Assembly: GCA_034769895.1 (NCBI GenBank)
Contig: CM068370.1
Coordinates: forward strand, 48,722,344 to 48,786,343
Length of the DNA stretch: 64,000 bases
Reading direction: 5' to 3'
From: Magicicada septendecula
Lineage: Eukaryota > Arthropoda > Insecta > Hemiptera > Cicadidae
Under the pieces are notes generated by a model. It worked only from the letters and a program-made list of their open reading frames with translations, did no database searches and was not told the DNA's origin. Each line of letters starts with the position of its first letter. Positions within the stretch are counted from its first letter, which is position 1. Below are positions 11,871 through 23,950 of the stretch, piece after piece. Position numbers and translations under genes: made by a program.

Positions 11871-13099
11871 ACCTTTAAGGTGCTTCCATCTTGCAGCTCT
11901 CATACTTATTATAAGGATATCATCACGGTTAGAGCTTCAAGGATTAAGCGAAAGTCATATTCAGAACGTAAGGAAAAGTGATCTGACCACCGTCGAGGTC
12001 GCCCACCACGCCTTTTTCCAAGCGGTGTGTACATAAAGGTCTGTTTGGAAGTTTGTTGTTATTCGTACGGGAGAATTATGTTGGTACCGCTTCTCATTTA
12101 AATTGAAGATGTTACTTCATCACGAATAGTATTCTCTTTCCGGTCCAAATAAAGTGCGATAAATTGAAAAACCTGAAAGTAGTCTTATAATAAAAACAGT
12201 TTTTTTTAACTCCATGCCAATGTTTGACTTAGTTTCAAGTGAAAAATATAATTCGTGTATAAATCGCGTCAATATTTCTGATGAGAAATAGTTGAACAAA
12301 TTTATTAGGACGCAGAAAAATATACATTGTTTGAATATTAGACTGTCCAGAAAAAGTGCTTTATACAAAATAATAGAAAAAAAATATGTACTTACCATGC
12401 CTACTTATTTGTAAACACAAAACAAAAGTATTAAAATCATATAAAATTTACCACAACTTAATTTACACAAACCTTAATTTTTGTTTAGTTTGTTATATTT
12501 TTAGTTTTTCACTAGCACATACCGATGCCTTTATTTCTGAAGAAAGCAATACTGAATTATTCTCCTCTTCTGATGCACCTTTGTTTGTCTTGTCCTGTTC
12601 ATCTGACGGGCACAGATTTCTCACCTTTTTCATGAATACTCGTGGCCATTGACATATCGCAACAGACAAAACACTGGTCTGCATTCCCAATTTGAGAAGA
12701 CCAATTCTATTGTTCGTATGCTTCGTTTACACAATAAATCGATGAAACTCGATAATTTTATTTTCGTACTCCGAGGCAAACGTTGAGCCAGTACCATTTC
12801 ACTCAGTAACGGCGAAAGGCCCACCTTTATAAAAACTTGACTAGATAAATTCCTTCTTCTAGAAACTTAGCTTTTTACTAAAGGAAGAACGCCAAAGTAG
12901 TAACAGTTAATTTTCTTTTTTGTTTTCCCATTCCCGAACATAAGATTCCGCTACATTAAATATACGCGACGCGGTGCGATTGCCATTTTTTTTTGAATTT
13001 TATTATGAATAATATAAACTGCCATTAGACAAACCCTTAAGTAAGCAAGTAAAGGAACACGCGTAAAATTCTACGCGTAAAGTTCTGGGTCTTTACTTC
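11871..13099. other. Intergenic, unassigned; small minus frames near 12,490-12,820
   Basis: Overlapping minus-strand frames of 64-66 codons share a Trp-Pro-Arg and acidic Ser/Glu-rich composition and may be remnants of a transposase C-terminus. No diagnostic motif is visible. Confidence 0.3.
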
Positions 13100-14388
13100 T
13101 GCAATTGGTGCGATCACTCTCTTATCTCGGTATCTTCTTCTCTCAACAGTCTACCTGTAGATGACCACGTTTTCCACAGTTGTAACATTTCGGTCTTCTG
13201 TCTTTTCCAAATCGTTGCGACTCTCTTGAACTTTTGAATTGTTTGTCCGACAACATTGTTTTTCTGCACCCATCGTAACGGCAATGTGATGGCACACACC
13301 CATTAATGTAGCGGGACGCTAACTAGGCAGCTTCAAACTCTAGGGCGTGAACAAGAGCTTCTGAGCTATTTCGGTGTCTTGCCATTCCTAACACTTGCTG
13401 AAGTTCACAATCTCCGATGCCATCAATAAGTGTCTGCACCGCAAACCTTATTCGGAAGTCTTCTGGTGCTTCAGGATAGGCCAATCTAATCAATCTGTCG
13501 ATACTTGCTTCAAACTCTTGAAGACTCTCCCCGGAACGTTGTCGTCTTGTGTTCAACTGAGCTTAGTACACCTCTCGCAAATGTTTATCACCATACCGTA
13601 ATTCCAGAGCTTTTATCAATTCGGCATAGGTGTTTTGGCTGTCAGGTGGCACTTTCTGTAGTAATTCTGCCGCAGGTCCTTTTAATGCAAGACCAGTGAA
13701 ACAGCCTTGTCTTTCTCTGTCCAATTATTTGCGCATGCAGCAGCTTCAAATTGGCGGAGGTACGTTGACCAGTGATTTCTTTCGTCAAAGGTTGGAGCTT
13801 TGACATGAACTGTCCCTACTGCAGGCAAAGTTATTTTCTCTATTGACTTATTTTCTGTGTCTTTCTCTGTCTTTATCATTAGTACAGTCTGTTCCGAAAT
13901 TTGTTTTGGTTGTATTTTCATGAACTGTTCAACTTCATTTTTAATTTGCTCTTTTATATTTGCCATTGAGTTTTCTACTGCAGATATTTTTGTTGACATA
14001 ACTTCTTCCACAGTCAAGACATTTATTTTTCTACTTCAGCTATTTTATTTGACATGGATTCTTCTACGTCAGATATTCTGGTAAGCTGATTATTAAGCTC
14101 ACCTCGTAATTCACCTACGTCACCACGTAGGAGACCCAATTCTGCGGTAGTATGTTATTGGATCTGCTTTTGCTCATGAATTAACGTTTTGATGTCACCT
14201 GCTTCACGTTTATTACGTTCCTCTGCTTCCTGCTTACGTCGTTCCTCTGTTTCTTTCCTTTCTTGTCTTCGTTCTTCTTTTTGTCGTCTTTCTGCTTCTT
14301 CCGCCTCCTACCTGCGTTTCTCATCCTGTCGTTTCTGCGTCTGCAACAGCAGCGCCTGTAAATTTTCCATCATCTGACTGGCATCCAT
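13100..14388 (-). pseudogene. Decayed gag of an LTR retrotransposon
   Basis: Read from an ATG at 14,388 on the minus strand. First comes a Gln/Glu/Arg-rich coiled-coil region with an in-frame stop near 14,308. A capsid-like segment follows (APTFDERNHWSTYLRQFEAA, about 13,750), then the typical gag phrase GESLQEFEASIDRLIRLAYP (about 13,490) and a single CCHC zinc knuckle (CYNCGKRGHLQVDC, about 13,145-13,190). Frame changes separate these blocks. The pol region is absent downstream. The 5' LTR lies immediately upstream at 14,479-15,032, so this is the 5' third of a Ty3/gypsy-type element, truncated and non-functional. Confidence 0.8.
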
Positions 14389-14459
14389 TTTTTTCCGAAT
14401 AATTACGAATTACACTCGTCTTGTAAAAAGTGTCCACTGTTTCCACTGTTAACCGTTCT

Positions 14460-14477
14460 ATCCCATTTCTGACACCA
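14460..14477 (-). promoter_or_regulatory. Candidate primer-binding site
   Basis: One base after the LTR end, the minus strand reads TGGTGTCAGAAATGGGAT. It begins with the TGG expected of a sequence complementary to a tRNA CCA end. The tRNA was not identified. Confidence 0.6.
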
Positions 14478-14478
14478 C

Positions 14479-15032
14479 TGTTACGACGGTCTACTCGATC
14501 GTCGTAGGTACAGTGGAAAACAACAAAATACAAGACACCAATTAAGTCACTAATCACCAGCTTTAATTTTCACAGTTAAACAGTTCGTAATTAATAACAC
14601 AGTCTTTAACAACAAATCAAATAAAAATTGTTCACACGCAATAAAATGTCACTAATATTAACACAATTGTATTACAATTATATCGCCTGACTATAAAACA
14701 CAACACTTAACTAATAACCACTTGAACGCACAGAGTTATGTCACCCGATAATAACTCTCGAACCGAACTGTAAATATATCGCAGCTATACCGACTACTTA
14801 GGCCGCTGCCGCCAAGTATTTATACAACGCTCACAGACCAGGACGTTCCTAATTGCGTCTTAGCGTCCGTATGAACTACGTAATTAACTGCGACCTTGAC
14901 ACAATCCGCACGGCTGGCCGCATCGAGAAGACTCTCGCAAATGCGTCTACATTCACGTATGCCGCACACATTAGAGCGAGCTTCTTCTGGCACATTCGAC
15001 AAACACGTAGATTGTTCTGTGATGTCGCAACA
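14479..15032 (-). mobile_element. 5' LTR of the gag-bearing retrotransposon, minus
   Basis: On the plus strand it runs TGTTACGACGGTCTACTCG to GATGTCGCAACA. The reverse TATA-like gtatttatac lies at about 14,816. Primer site and gag follow in the expected order on the minus strand, which fixes orientation and makes this the 5' LTR. Confidence 0.8.
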
Positions 15033-15041
15033 CTATGATAG

Positions 15042-15430
15042 TGTTGTTCGACAAGCTTCTCAACTAGCCCAACGGTGCGTGTTTCTGGCAAGGGCGCGCT
15101 CTAGAATTTTCAAGTGTTTGTTAAGGACGCATATTATGGAACACTGCAGACTATAAATAGCCCGTACCTGTCGCCTGATGTTCAGTGTTATGTCGGGCGA
15201 TTTACACAGTGCGTCGCAAGTGGTGTATTATAGTGTGCAATTCTTTACAGTTGACATTATTATTGTATAGACAGATTAACTTGAATTATTGTACGAGTAT
15301 AATGTTGTTGAATAACTTATTGATTACAAAATGTTAATTGTGATAATTATAGCTGATTTTAGTGACTTCATTGGTGTCTTGTATGTTGTTTTCCACTGTA
15401 CCGTACGACGATCAGTAGACCGTTGTAACA
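15042..15430 (+). mobile_element. Solo LTR of the same family, plus
   Basis: Begins TGTTGTTCGACAAGC and ends GACCGTTGTAACA. A TATA-like actataaatag lies near 15,149. It sits 9 bp from the end of the opposed LTR, giving a head-to-head pair. Confidence 0.7.
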
Positions 15431-15486
15431 ATACGATTGATTTACTATTGCTTGCTACTAAATGCAGACACTTTAGTTAAATATAT

Positions 15487-15992
15487 TGTTACGACGGTCT
15501 ACTGATCGTTGTAGGTACAGTGGAAAACAAAATACAAGACACCAATTCAGTCACTAATCATCAGCTTTAATTTTCACAGTTAAACAGTTCGTAATTAACA
15601 ACACAGTCTCTTACAACAAATCAAATAAAAATTGTTCACACGCAATAAAATGTCAACTAATATAAAACACAATTGTATCACAATTATACCGCCCGATTAT
15701 AAAACACAACACTTCACTAATAACCACTTGAACGCACACAGTATGGCCCGACAAATAACTGAACTGACCGTCCCTGCGTATCTGTATTTATACCCCGCTG
15801 AGATTCCAGAATATTCTCTAATAGGCGTCTAGTAGAAAACACTAGAACGTAATTCATTGCGGCCTTGACACAGTGCGTGCGGCCGCGCGGATTCTGTCAC
15901 AGTCTAGCAAATGCGCTGAGAATCACGTACGCCACAACACTGAGTCTCCGGAACATTCGATAAACACATAGATTCTCTAATGTCGTAAGAAT
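15487..15992 (-). mobile_element. Solo LTR of the same family, minus
   Basis: Starts TGTTACGACGGTCTACTG and runs through the shared block gtggaaaacaaaatacaag to a degenerate end (aatgtcgtaaga) near 15,990. It has reverse TATA-like gtatttatacccc at about 15,783. Its final part is included in the 170-bp tandem duplication that follows. Confidence 0.75.
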
Positions 15993-16233
15993 ATAATCGC
16001 ACTAAGCCTATACAACATAAAATTAAATCTTACTAAGCATTATTGCAATAATATATAACCTAGACGACACAGTCTAGCAAATGCGCTGAGAATCACGTAC
16101 GCCACAACACTGAGTCTCCGGAACATTCGATAAACACATAGATTCTCTAATGTCGTAAGAATATAATCGCACTAAGCCTATACAACATAAAATTAAATCT
16201 TACTAAGCATTATTGCAATAATATATAACCTAC
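15898..16233. repeat. 170-bp tandem duplication, two copies
   Basis: The block starting cacagtctagcaaatgcgct recurs 170 bp downstream and runs through to ataatatataaccta in both copies with almost no differences. It spans the LTR end and flanking DNA, so it arose after the LTR inserted. Confidence 0.9.
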
Positions 16234-16938
16234 ATTTTGTATAAGCTGTGGTGTTGTGGTGTAGAAAAAAGGAGAGACAATGATTTCACATTTTGATCTC
16301 TTTGAAAGAATATTAAATTTTCCTGAAAATATCAAAGAATGCAAGTGGTTTGGCTGACGGTGAAGTTTATTCGTACAAGCAGCGTAAGACGTGTCGTGTT
16401 GAAGCGCGGATTTTGTGAACAGTGAGGTACGTGTATGGGGGGCGGAGGGAAGATACGTAAGTTTGTGTCAGGGGGGGCACGTGCATGCAAAGAACTGTCA
16501 GGTCGTTTGTGCGATGTGCGAGAAGCGTAAGGAACTCGACGCCAAAACGCGAAGTTGTCGCGCGGCGTTTAGTTTGAGCGGTGCGGATTGGTCACGTAGA
16601 GCGGACCCGCGGCACGCCGTGTGAATTTCTGAAAATTCGTCGCACAAAAGATTCATACTACAGCCACGAGGGAGTCATTGTCTGGCGTGTTTCTATTGCC
16701 GCAACAAATATTTTACGAGACATTCCATCCAGCGGGTGCGAGAAAGTACCAACTGATGGAGATGTGACTGAGCTCATCGTAATTCACGGATCGTTATAAA
16801 AGTATATAAAGTTTATAATAATATGATTTTCTGCCTCTTTGATATTACCGCGTTATCATAGTTTAAGGCAGTCGATTATCACGACTATGGTACTTGCGTG
16901 ATTGTCTGTCTAATTACATTATTACCTTCTGTCAACTA
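16234..16938. other. Intergenic, partly GC-rich (16,400-16,640)
   Basis: A GC-rich island with open frames of 69-72 codons but no recognised domain. It may be a transposon end. Unassigned. Confidence 0.4.
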
Positions 16939-17839
16939 AATACCGGGAATTGTTCAATAAAACACAAAATATTGGTTTTGATCATCAAAATTTATTTTGT
17001 CACCTTCAAAATAGGCTCCATTTGATGCGATACACTTATGCCAACGAATAATCCAGTCGTAGAAACACTTCTTATAGGCACTTTCCAATATGGCCTTCAG
17101 CTCCTTCTGCGAATTTTGTTTTATGACTTCAATTGACTCAAAACGTCTTCCACAAAGTGGTAATTTGAGTTTTGGGGAACAAAAGAAAGTCACACGGGGC
17201 CATATCTGGCGAATACGGTGCTTGGTCGATGACATTCGTTGAGTTTGTGGTAAAAATTATACGTACAAGGGTCGATGTGTGGGACGGCGCATTATCATGG
17301 TCCAAAATCCAAGAATTGTTCTTCCACAAATCTGGCCTTTTCCGGCGAACATTCTCTCTCAAAAGCCTCATAACGCCCAGATAATATTGTCTGTTGACTG
17401 TTTGTCCCTCCGGAAGGAATTCCGAGTGGACAATACCACGACAGTCAAAGAAAACAGTCAAAGACGTTGAAGGTCGACCGGAACGAGGCAAATCGTTAAC
17501 CACTTCTCGGCTTTCTTTGAATACTTTGTACCACTCGTATGCTCGTGTTTTCGATAAAGCTGACTCACCATAGGCCTTCTCCATTTTCAATGATTCAGCA
17601 CAAGAGATTTTGTTGGCAACACAAAATTTGGGGCAAACTCTTTGTTCGATATTTTTATCCATTTTAAAAATAGCAGAGCCCACTTGAGGTCAACTAACCT
17701 AATCAAAAGCTGTAAACAAACTAGTCGACAGATCGCGCCACAAATCTACGTAACAATTAGGTACACTGCTACCAACTTACACAAAACATTTTTTTCATAC
17801 CTTTTACGTGGGCTTTTTAAATGAACAATTCCCGGTATT
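16939..17839 (-). mobile_element. mariner-type element, internally deleted
   Basis: Flanked by TA on both sides, with inverted ends AATACCGGGAATTGTTCA (left) and its reverse complement (right). The minus-strand transposase frame from 17,683 has the N-terminal helix-turn-helix region (TRAYEWYKVFKESR, NDLPRSGRPSTS). It then jumps directly to VFFDCRGIVHSEFLPEG, losing the linker and the first catalytic Asp region. The second and third acidic positions remain (DHDNAPSHTS and YSPDMAPCDFLLFP), the D34D spacing pattern of mariner. A frame change follows near 17,140 and the C-terminus continues to about 16,954. At about 900 bp against the usual 1.3 kb it is inactive. Confidence 0.9.
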
Positions 17840-17883
17840 TATTTGACACTGCAGTATAAACAGACAGACAATCAATCTATTGG

Positions 17884-19888
17884 TACGGTGACCGTACGTC
17901 CCGCCTTTTCCGGGACAGTCTTGGATTTCGGACCTGGGTCCCGATGTCCCGAAAGATCATTAAGAGGTCCCGGATTTAGACTTTAAAATACTGTGGCTTG
18001 ATCCAAGAATCATCAATGTCATAAAATAGTATTCTGAGAAAACGAAGTTTTAAAATTGGTCAGTTTCTTCTGACTCGCATTATGGTGTCATGGTCAAGAT
18101 CATGTTTGATGTTTTGATAAATACATACATATGTAAGAGCATGCCCCATGTAAGTTTAATTGTGAAAATATCGTTTAGTTTCTAAAATAAATGTGACACT
18201 GGTGGTTCTGAATTCAAATAACTGTTCCTGACTTTAGCAACCACTGATACTATTAACTTGTAAGATATTTGTGGATTTTATACATGAAAATACATACCTT
18301 CAGGAGTGTCAAGAGCCAATAATGTCGTTTTCACCAAAAACTGACATTGGTAGTTCTTTCACTAAACCACCAAATTTTGCTTTAAAATTTAAAGCAAACA
18401 TTTTGGTTAATAGCAGCCGTGGTCCATGGACTGCTGAAGTTTACTCTACGTACGTTAATACACGGAAAAAAGTTTTACCTCAAAATTTCGATGAAGCTTT
18501 CCTTGGATTTTACAGTGAAATTTTATAAATTTATAGCACTAATGTACCTAAACTTCCATACCAAATTTCAAATCACTTTGTTAATCCTCCTCCCTCCTCC
18601 TGGAGTTGTCAGTCTTTCGACTGGTTTGAAATCTCCTCTCCCTGCATATACCGTACTCGTGTTGCGTGTGTTACGGAGTCTCCCTGTCACAGGTATATGG
18701 GACCTACAGTTTAACGCCGGCTCCGAACGGCATAGTTGGGGAGGGCTTATACTAGGCAGGATACCTCTCGCTGGTTTGCCGTCGCCTTGTGAGGGGGAAC
18801 GGTCGTATCTAAATCAGATGGCCCCGGCGGGAATCGAATCCGCGCCGTCAGTGTACAGCGCCACACGTTAGCCACTGCGCCACGACCGTACCACTTTGTT
18901 AATAATTAACGTCAAATATAAGAATATCCACAAAAAGAATATATATTTTCAACATTATTTCGAGAAATGCCTTATATGGTAAACTTGGGTAAGCTCGTCA
19001 TAAAGTATATAAAATACCGATTGTGGCAACCAAAAATTTTTAATTTTTTTGTCTGTTTTAATCTTTGCAAAGAATGTTTCTAAGGACTTTATCGCACTAA
19101 AAAATTTTTGGATAAAACAACATATTGCATTTATTTTAATTAAATTTCGAAACAATGTTCTTGCTTGGTAATCTCGTGACAACACTCCGCTATACTCGTG
19201 ACATCACGACTTTATCTGGATTGAGGCAATCTCGTGATACGTCAGGCATACTCGTGACATCTAAAATCATAAATAAAATCATAAATAAAATAAAGCTAAA
19301 ATCATACGGTCAAAAAACATGAAAATTAAAAACGCCATTAATATTAAAATCGTGCGGAGAAATCCAATACAGGAAATAAAAAATATAGACAATTTTAGTA
19401 GAAAACAGTTTAGAAGATTTATATTTAATGGAATTTTTTCAGAAGTAAATGTCAAAAGTTAAATAAATTTTTACATTACTAGGAAGCGTTTTTACTTGGA
19501 AAACAACACAAAACATTTAAGAAACTATGATCCGGAGATAAGACCCTACAACGCATACGCCGTCCATAACCTATCAAAATCTGTGGCATCGTATTCAGTA
19601 GGCCTATGTATTAACCGACAATTTAAGACTAAATTTGATACTTAATATAGTGTATTACAAATATGGTAGAATCAAAATGCACGTCCTATTAACAGATACA
19701 GACATATAAGAAATATTCCTTAGCTTTCACTTCAAAACATTGCAAAACAATAAACACGTGTCGCACTGGCGCGAGTTCCGAAAACCGAGTTCACCATACC
19801 TCTCCCCTAACGTAACCTACCTGCTCCCCGCCAACAACAACTAGTGTCATATGTCCCGGATTGTAACTGAGAAAGTATGGTCACCGTG
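17884..19888. mobile_element. hAT-type element, non-autonomous, with a SINE inside
   Basis: An 8-bp direct repeat TCTATTGG flanks it (17,876-17,883 and 19,889-19,896). The inverted ends are tACGGTGACCGTAC on the left and GTATGGTCACCGTg on the right. An 8-bp duplication with short ends of this kind is the hAT pattern. The inner left end carries the phrase tcccgccttttccgggaca. No transposase domain is readable. A SINE at 18,586-18,891 interrupts it. Native length without the SINE is about 1.7 kb. Confidence 0.8.
18586..18891 (-). mobile_element. tRNA-derived SINE, copy 2
   Basis: A 12-bp target duplication, CACTTTGTTAAT, lies at 18,574-18,585 and 18,892-18,903, which fixes both ends. Read on the minus strand it has an A-box-like TGGCGCAGTGGCTAACG, a B-box-like GATTCGATTCC, the shared body (ccggcgttaaactgtagg) and the 3' hairpin cagtcgaaagactg. 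It is clearer than copy 1 and shows that the unit is about 300 bp. Confidence 0.9.
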
Positions 19889-20013
19889 TCTATTGGTCAC
19901 CTACCTGTAGGTCTATAATTACGAATTAGCTAGAAGAGACTTTCGTCCAGCATGCTGTTCAGGTAGTTTACCATTTACATCTGTACTTACATGTTTGTCG
20001 TGGGTTGGAAATA

Positions 20014-20880
20014 CAGTAAAACCTCTATTAACCGAAACACTTTCAACCAAAATATCGTTTAACCGAAACGACCGGCAAAAAATATATATATAGCCGATTT
20101 TTACTACAATAAACATTTGTTTTCCGGATAAAACACCACAAAAAACTAATGTAATAAACATGTAATAAATTGTGCGTTGTGTCAACAAAGCGGAAACGGG
20201 TCATGATAACGATTGAAGAAAAATCGGAGGCAATTAAAAGAATTAAAAATGACGAGATTTTGCGAACTGTGGCAGCCGATTTTGGTGTTGGTGTTCCTAT
20301 TGTTTATGATTGGGTCAAGATGAAAAATCAGTTTGAAGAGCACGCTTCGAAGGTGCTAAACAAGAAAACATGTCAAAACGAGAAAGTAAATGAGGCGGTT
20401 TTTTTTATGGTTCACGCAACAAAGGGACGACGAAGACGATGACATAGCAGCTAGCAGCAACCATGACACCGCTGACGAGATCTTCGTTGCCTTAGAGGAA
20501 AGAGATTTTATTTTGGGATAGGGAATGAAATTAGGTTAAATGAAATAGCCTACGCGTCAGTTAGCGTACGGTTCGTCGAACGATCTGAAGAATCAAAGCC
20601 TATGACGTTTTGCTAATGAAGCAATGGCGAGATATTGCTGCAATAAAGCGATACGAAAAGAAAAAGCAAAGGAAAATATAAGATTTTTTCAAAAAATCAA
20701 AAAACTAGTGTTAAAAATGACTTTATCTAAACAGTTTGATTTTTATTAAATTCTTTTGATAATATTGTATATGGCCTCCAGTAATTTCACCTCACATTAA
20801 AAAAATGATATCTTAATTATTATCCGAAATTTTGATTATCCGAAAACGCCTTCTCCCCCATTGTTTCGTTTAACAGAGTA
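20014..20880 (+). mobile_element. Tigger/pogo-like remnant with CENP-B-type HTH
   Basis: Begins TA then CAGTAAAACCTCTATTAACC, a Tigger/pogo-type end. From about 20,182 the frame encodes KRKRVMITIEEKSEAIKRI, a CENP-B N-terminal/psq-type helix-turn-helix, ending at a stop near 20,440. Acidic debris typical of the transposase C-terminus follows (20,425-20,520). The DDE core is missing. The right end is decayed (cgtttaacagagta near 20,880), so its border is approximate. Confidence 0.7.
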
Positions 20881-22577
20881 TAACATCTTGGCTTGTGTTA
20901 TAACGTAGGGAACCCGCATTTATTGGTTATGCCAATTATACAGGCTGCCTTTCGTTGTGACGAGCTGAAAATTAATCACAACAGATAAAACAATTCTTAT
21001 ATCAGGATATTGGGAAGGGGAGACTGTTGATTTATGCACTCAGTTTACTCGGTACTCAGATGACATCTCTTTATTACATTATGAGATAAAGTTCTCTATT
21101 TAAAGTTCTCAACATATATAGTTTACAGTATAATTATATATATTACTCTTTCATAAGGGCCCTCAAAATATGATGTACATCTATTTAATTTATTCCACGG
21201 ATCCGGGATTGAATATATATCAAGTTAATAATGGTCACCTTGCCATATACAATATTGAAAATTGAGCCATTTGGAGAATGGACTTTATTAATCTTTCAAA
21301 ACAAGAAAACTTTTAGTTTAAACATTTACTCTTTTGCTATAACCAGTGTTATTAGATTACAGACTACATATTACATATAATGTCTGTCTTTTAAAGTCTT
21401 AAAAGTGGTGAGTTAAATTGTCTTTTGTGGGTAATAATTTTAGTAACTCATAACCATGGAAGACAAGCCTCCATGTCACCTGGTTTTCAGTATTTGCTGC
21501 AGAATTGGTTCTTCGGTCCTTGGTGTGTTTCCTGAAGGTCTGTCGTTGCCTTAGTATCCGGTGACGGTGAAGTTCCTGAAGTCTGTTATATCATTCGGGG
21601 TGAAGTACTCTCATCTTAGGCGACTGTAGTAATTCTTGTAGGATACTCTCATCTTAGACGACTGTTGTAATTCTTGTAGTTATAATAAATAAATAGAAAG
21701 TTTGTTTCACAGTAATACACTTCACATGATTATTTATTAGTTGAATATCACCTTCATGTTTGTAGTAATGTATGAATTACATAGTTTGTTATTTATTCAT
21801 TGAGAGAGAGATGTCATCGCCGCACAAATTTAGTTATTTAAATATTCATTGAACCAACCATTCACATAATTATACACGCGTCGCGAAACAACGCTGTACG
21901 CAGCTTACGGCGTGAGCGCTCCATTGCAAGTGGTCAAAATAGTTAGGGGGAGAGTAGTAATCTCGCGACAATTACTAGTCAACATAAAAGTAGTTCCATG
22001 TTTCTAATTTAATTAAAGGACTAAAGTTTGATTAAATAATTAAATAGAGATATTCTTAGTTACAGACGTTATCAAAGTACATTACAGTGGTCTTATTTAA
22101 TTATTTAAATAATAACAAATTTACAATTATATTTAGTTTGTTTAGGGGTCGGAAAACAAGTTGATTCTGGTTAGTGCCTGTCTATGCAGGATTAATTAAC
22201 AAGCTTTACCCTTTCTGGACAATTGTATTCCCTTTTATTTTATTATTAGACTTTTTATTAAATATTATTATTATTTAATGATAGCAATAAGATTTAGTTT
22301 AAAATGTGAGATTTTATTAAAAATTTAAAATTTCTCAGCTTATACATTAACAATTTAATAATTACCATATTTTTATTAATGAAATCGTCACAAGAGGTTC
22401 TACTGTATTTCAAACTCTACTCGACCGTGGAGTATTATTTCGTTGTCTGACTACTCTCGTGTAGCCTTTGATACCAGGAACTTTATTTCGGATACGACCT
22501 ACGTCTCTATGCGGCAGAACACAAGAGTCGCTATCGTATAAAATAACTGGGACTGCTATAACCTTGTACAATTTTAA
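20881..22577. other. Intergenic, with a short tandem duplication at about 21,603-21,682
   Basis: Two adjacent copies of a unit of about 44 bp containing tactctcatcttagRcgactgt occur at 21,603-21,682. Otherwise AT-rich with no supported gene. The 22,480-22,577 part resembles repeat family C. Confidence 0.6.
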
Positions 22578-22672
22578 TGGAGTCCCCTTTTAACAGAGCC
22601 CCCTTTTAATGGAGTCTCCTTTTAATGCAGCCCCCTTTTAATGTAGTCCCCTTTTAATGGAGTCCCCTTCTG
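22578..22672. repeat. Short tandem repeat, 15-17 bp unit
   Basis: Six or so copies of a CCCCTTTTAATGgAGt-like unit, varying at one or two positions. Confidence 0.85.
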
Positions 22673-22837
22673 AAGGTTCTCCTTATTGTGCCCCACGTAA
22701 ACTGATACTAACTTCTTATCTACGTGTCTGTCATTTTGAAAAATCACATCTCACCCAAGATAATTAAAATTTCTTGGTTAACTTGGTCAACGGGGTTACT
22801 TTCTAAGAAAATGTTTTCTCTAGTTGTGTACGTGTTT

Positions 22838-23880
22838 TTTTTTTTACTCCGTTATATGTCTATGTTGTAGCCACACAAGACTGACTGAGATTTTTTTTGG
22901 AGTTGTTCGAAACTGGTCCTTGTTAGGGCCAGTCTCAGGCTGTTCTGGGACAAGCCCCCTTCAGCCGTGTGGGTTGGATAGCTGGTTGGTTGGGTTCGCA
23001 CGCCAGCGCAGACCGGCCGATGAGAAGTTGGTGGTACCTGAAAGTAGAGAGAGTGTGACTGAGTTGATGAAGGTGTGACAGCCTCTAGGAGAGGGTGAGA
23101 GGGGTGTTTTTGTGCCAAACTTAAAGACATAGGTGACCAGAGACGAGCAGCGTGTGAATCTAAAGACGGCGGGAAGCGTCGTAATGGCGTCAAGGGATCG
23201 GCGTGGGACAGGTTTTGTAGGTTTTATATTGGGTATTTACGTTATGTGGGAATTAGTTATTTTATTTAATTATTTCGTAGTTGGAATAGATGATGTTTGT
23301 AGACGGGGCGGAGGAGCTGAGTACAGTTTAATTTATTTTATTTTATTCAGCGTGGGGAAGCCGCTTTTGCTCATTAGTCGGGTCCGGGGACCCTTCTGAT
23401 GTGGGTTCTTCTTCGTTGATGTCTGGGTGGAGGCTCATCCGCAAGAGCCAGAAGGCGGTTGATGAGGAAGTGGGGGCTCCGGGTATTTCGGGTATTGATG
23501 GGAGTGGCGATGGATTGTATTGTTGTGCGGGTTTTGGCTGTTGTGGCGTATTTTGTGTAGAAAGGTGTCTAAGTCTGGGATTGTTGTATTCAAGGCATAT
23601 ATAGCAGTGTTGGAGGTTTTGGTGCCGAGAGGTCGGCGGTGTATTAAGCGTAAAGCTCGCCGTTCTGTGATCCTGTAGGGTTTTAGTCTAGCACGGTCTG
23701 CTGTCAGCAGGATCGGGTGTGCATATGTCAGGATAGGTCTGATACATGTATCGTGCAGATCCACTGGAGCAGCGGTCGTTTCTGCTGAGGATTCGCAGCG
23801 ATCGGATCTGACTGAGTTCTGCAGGCTCTTTCTGACTGTCTCTAAGCAACGAGTTATAGACCTATAATAAAACATACGTA
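22838..23880 (-). pseudogene. Jockey-like LINE 3' end
   Basis: The minus frame 23,875-23,435 carries the C-terminal signature of Jockey/I-type RTs: CIRPILTYAHPILLTADRAR, then RRALRLIHRRPLGT, then YALNTTIPDLDTFLHKI. A 3' UTR of about 590 bp leads to a poly-T run on the plus strand (22,838-22,847), which is the poly-A tail of the minus-strand element. The endonuclease and RT core are missing, so it is 5'-truncated. The upstream border near 23,880 is approximate. Confidence 0.8.
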
Positions 23881-23950
23881 TTCCTACGTCTTACAAGTTT
23901 ATAATAAAAGTAACAAGAAGGTCAAATTATTTCAGAGTTCTTACTATAAT

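Noticed and set aside
15898..16233. 170-bp tandem pair as a new satellite
   Set aside because: Only two copies, and one end lies inside an LTR: a simple local duplication.
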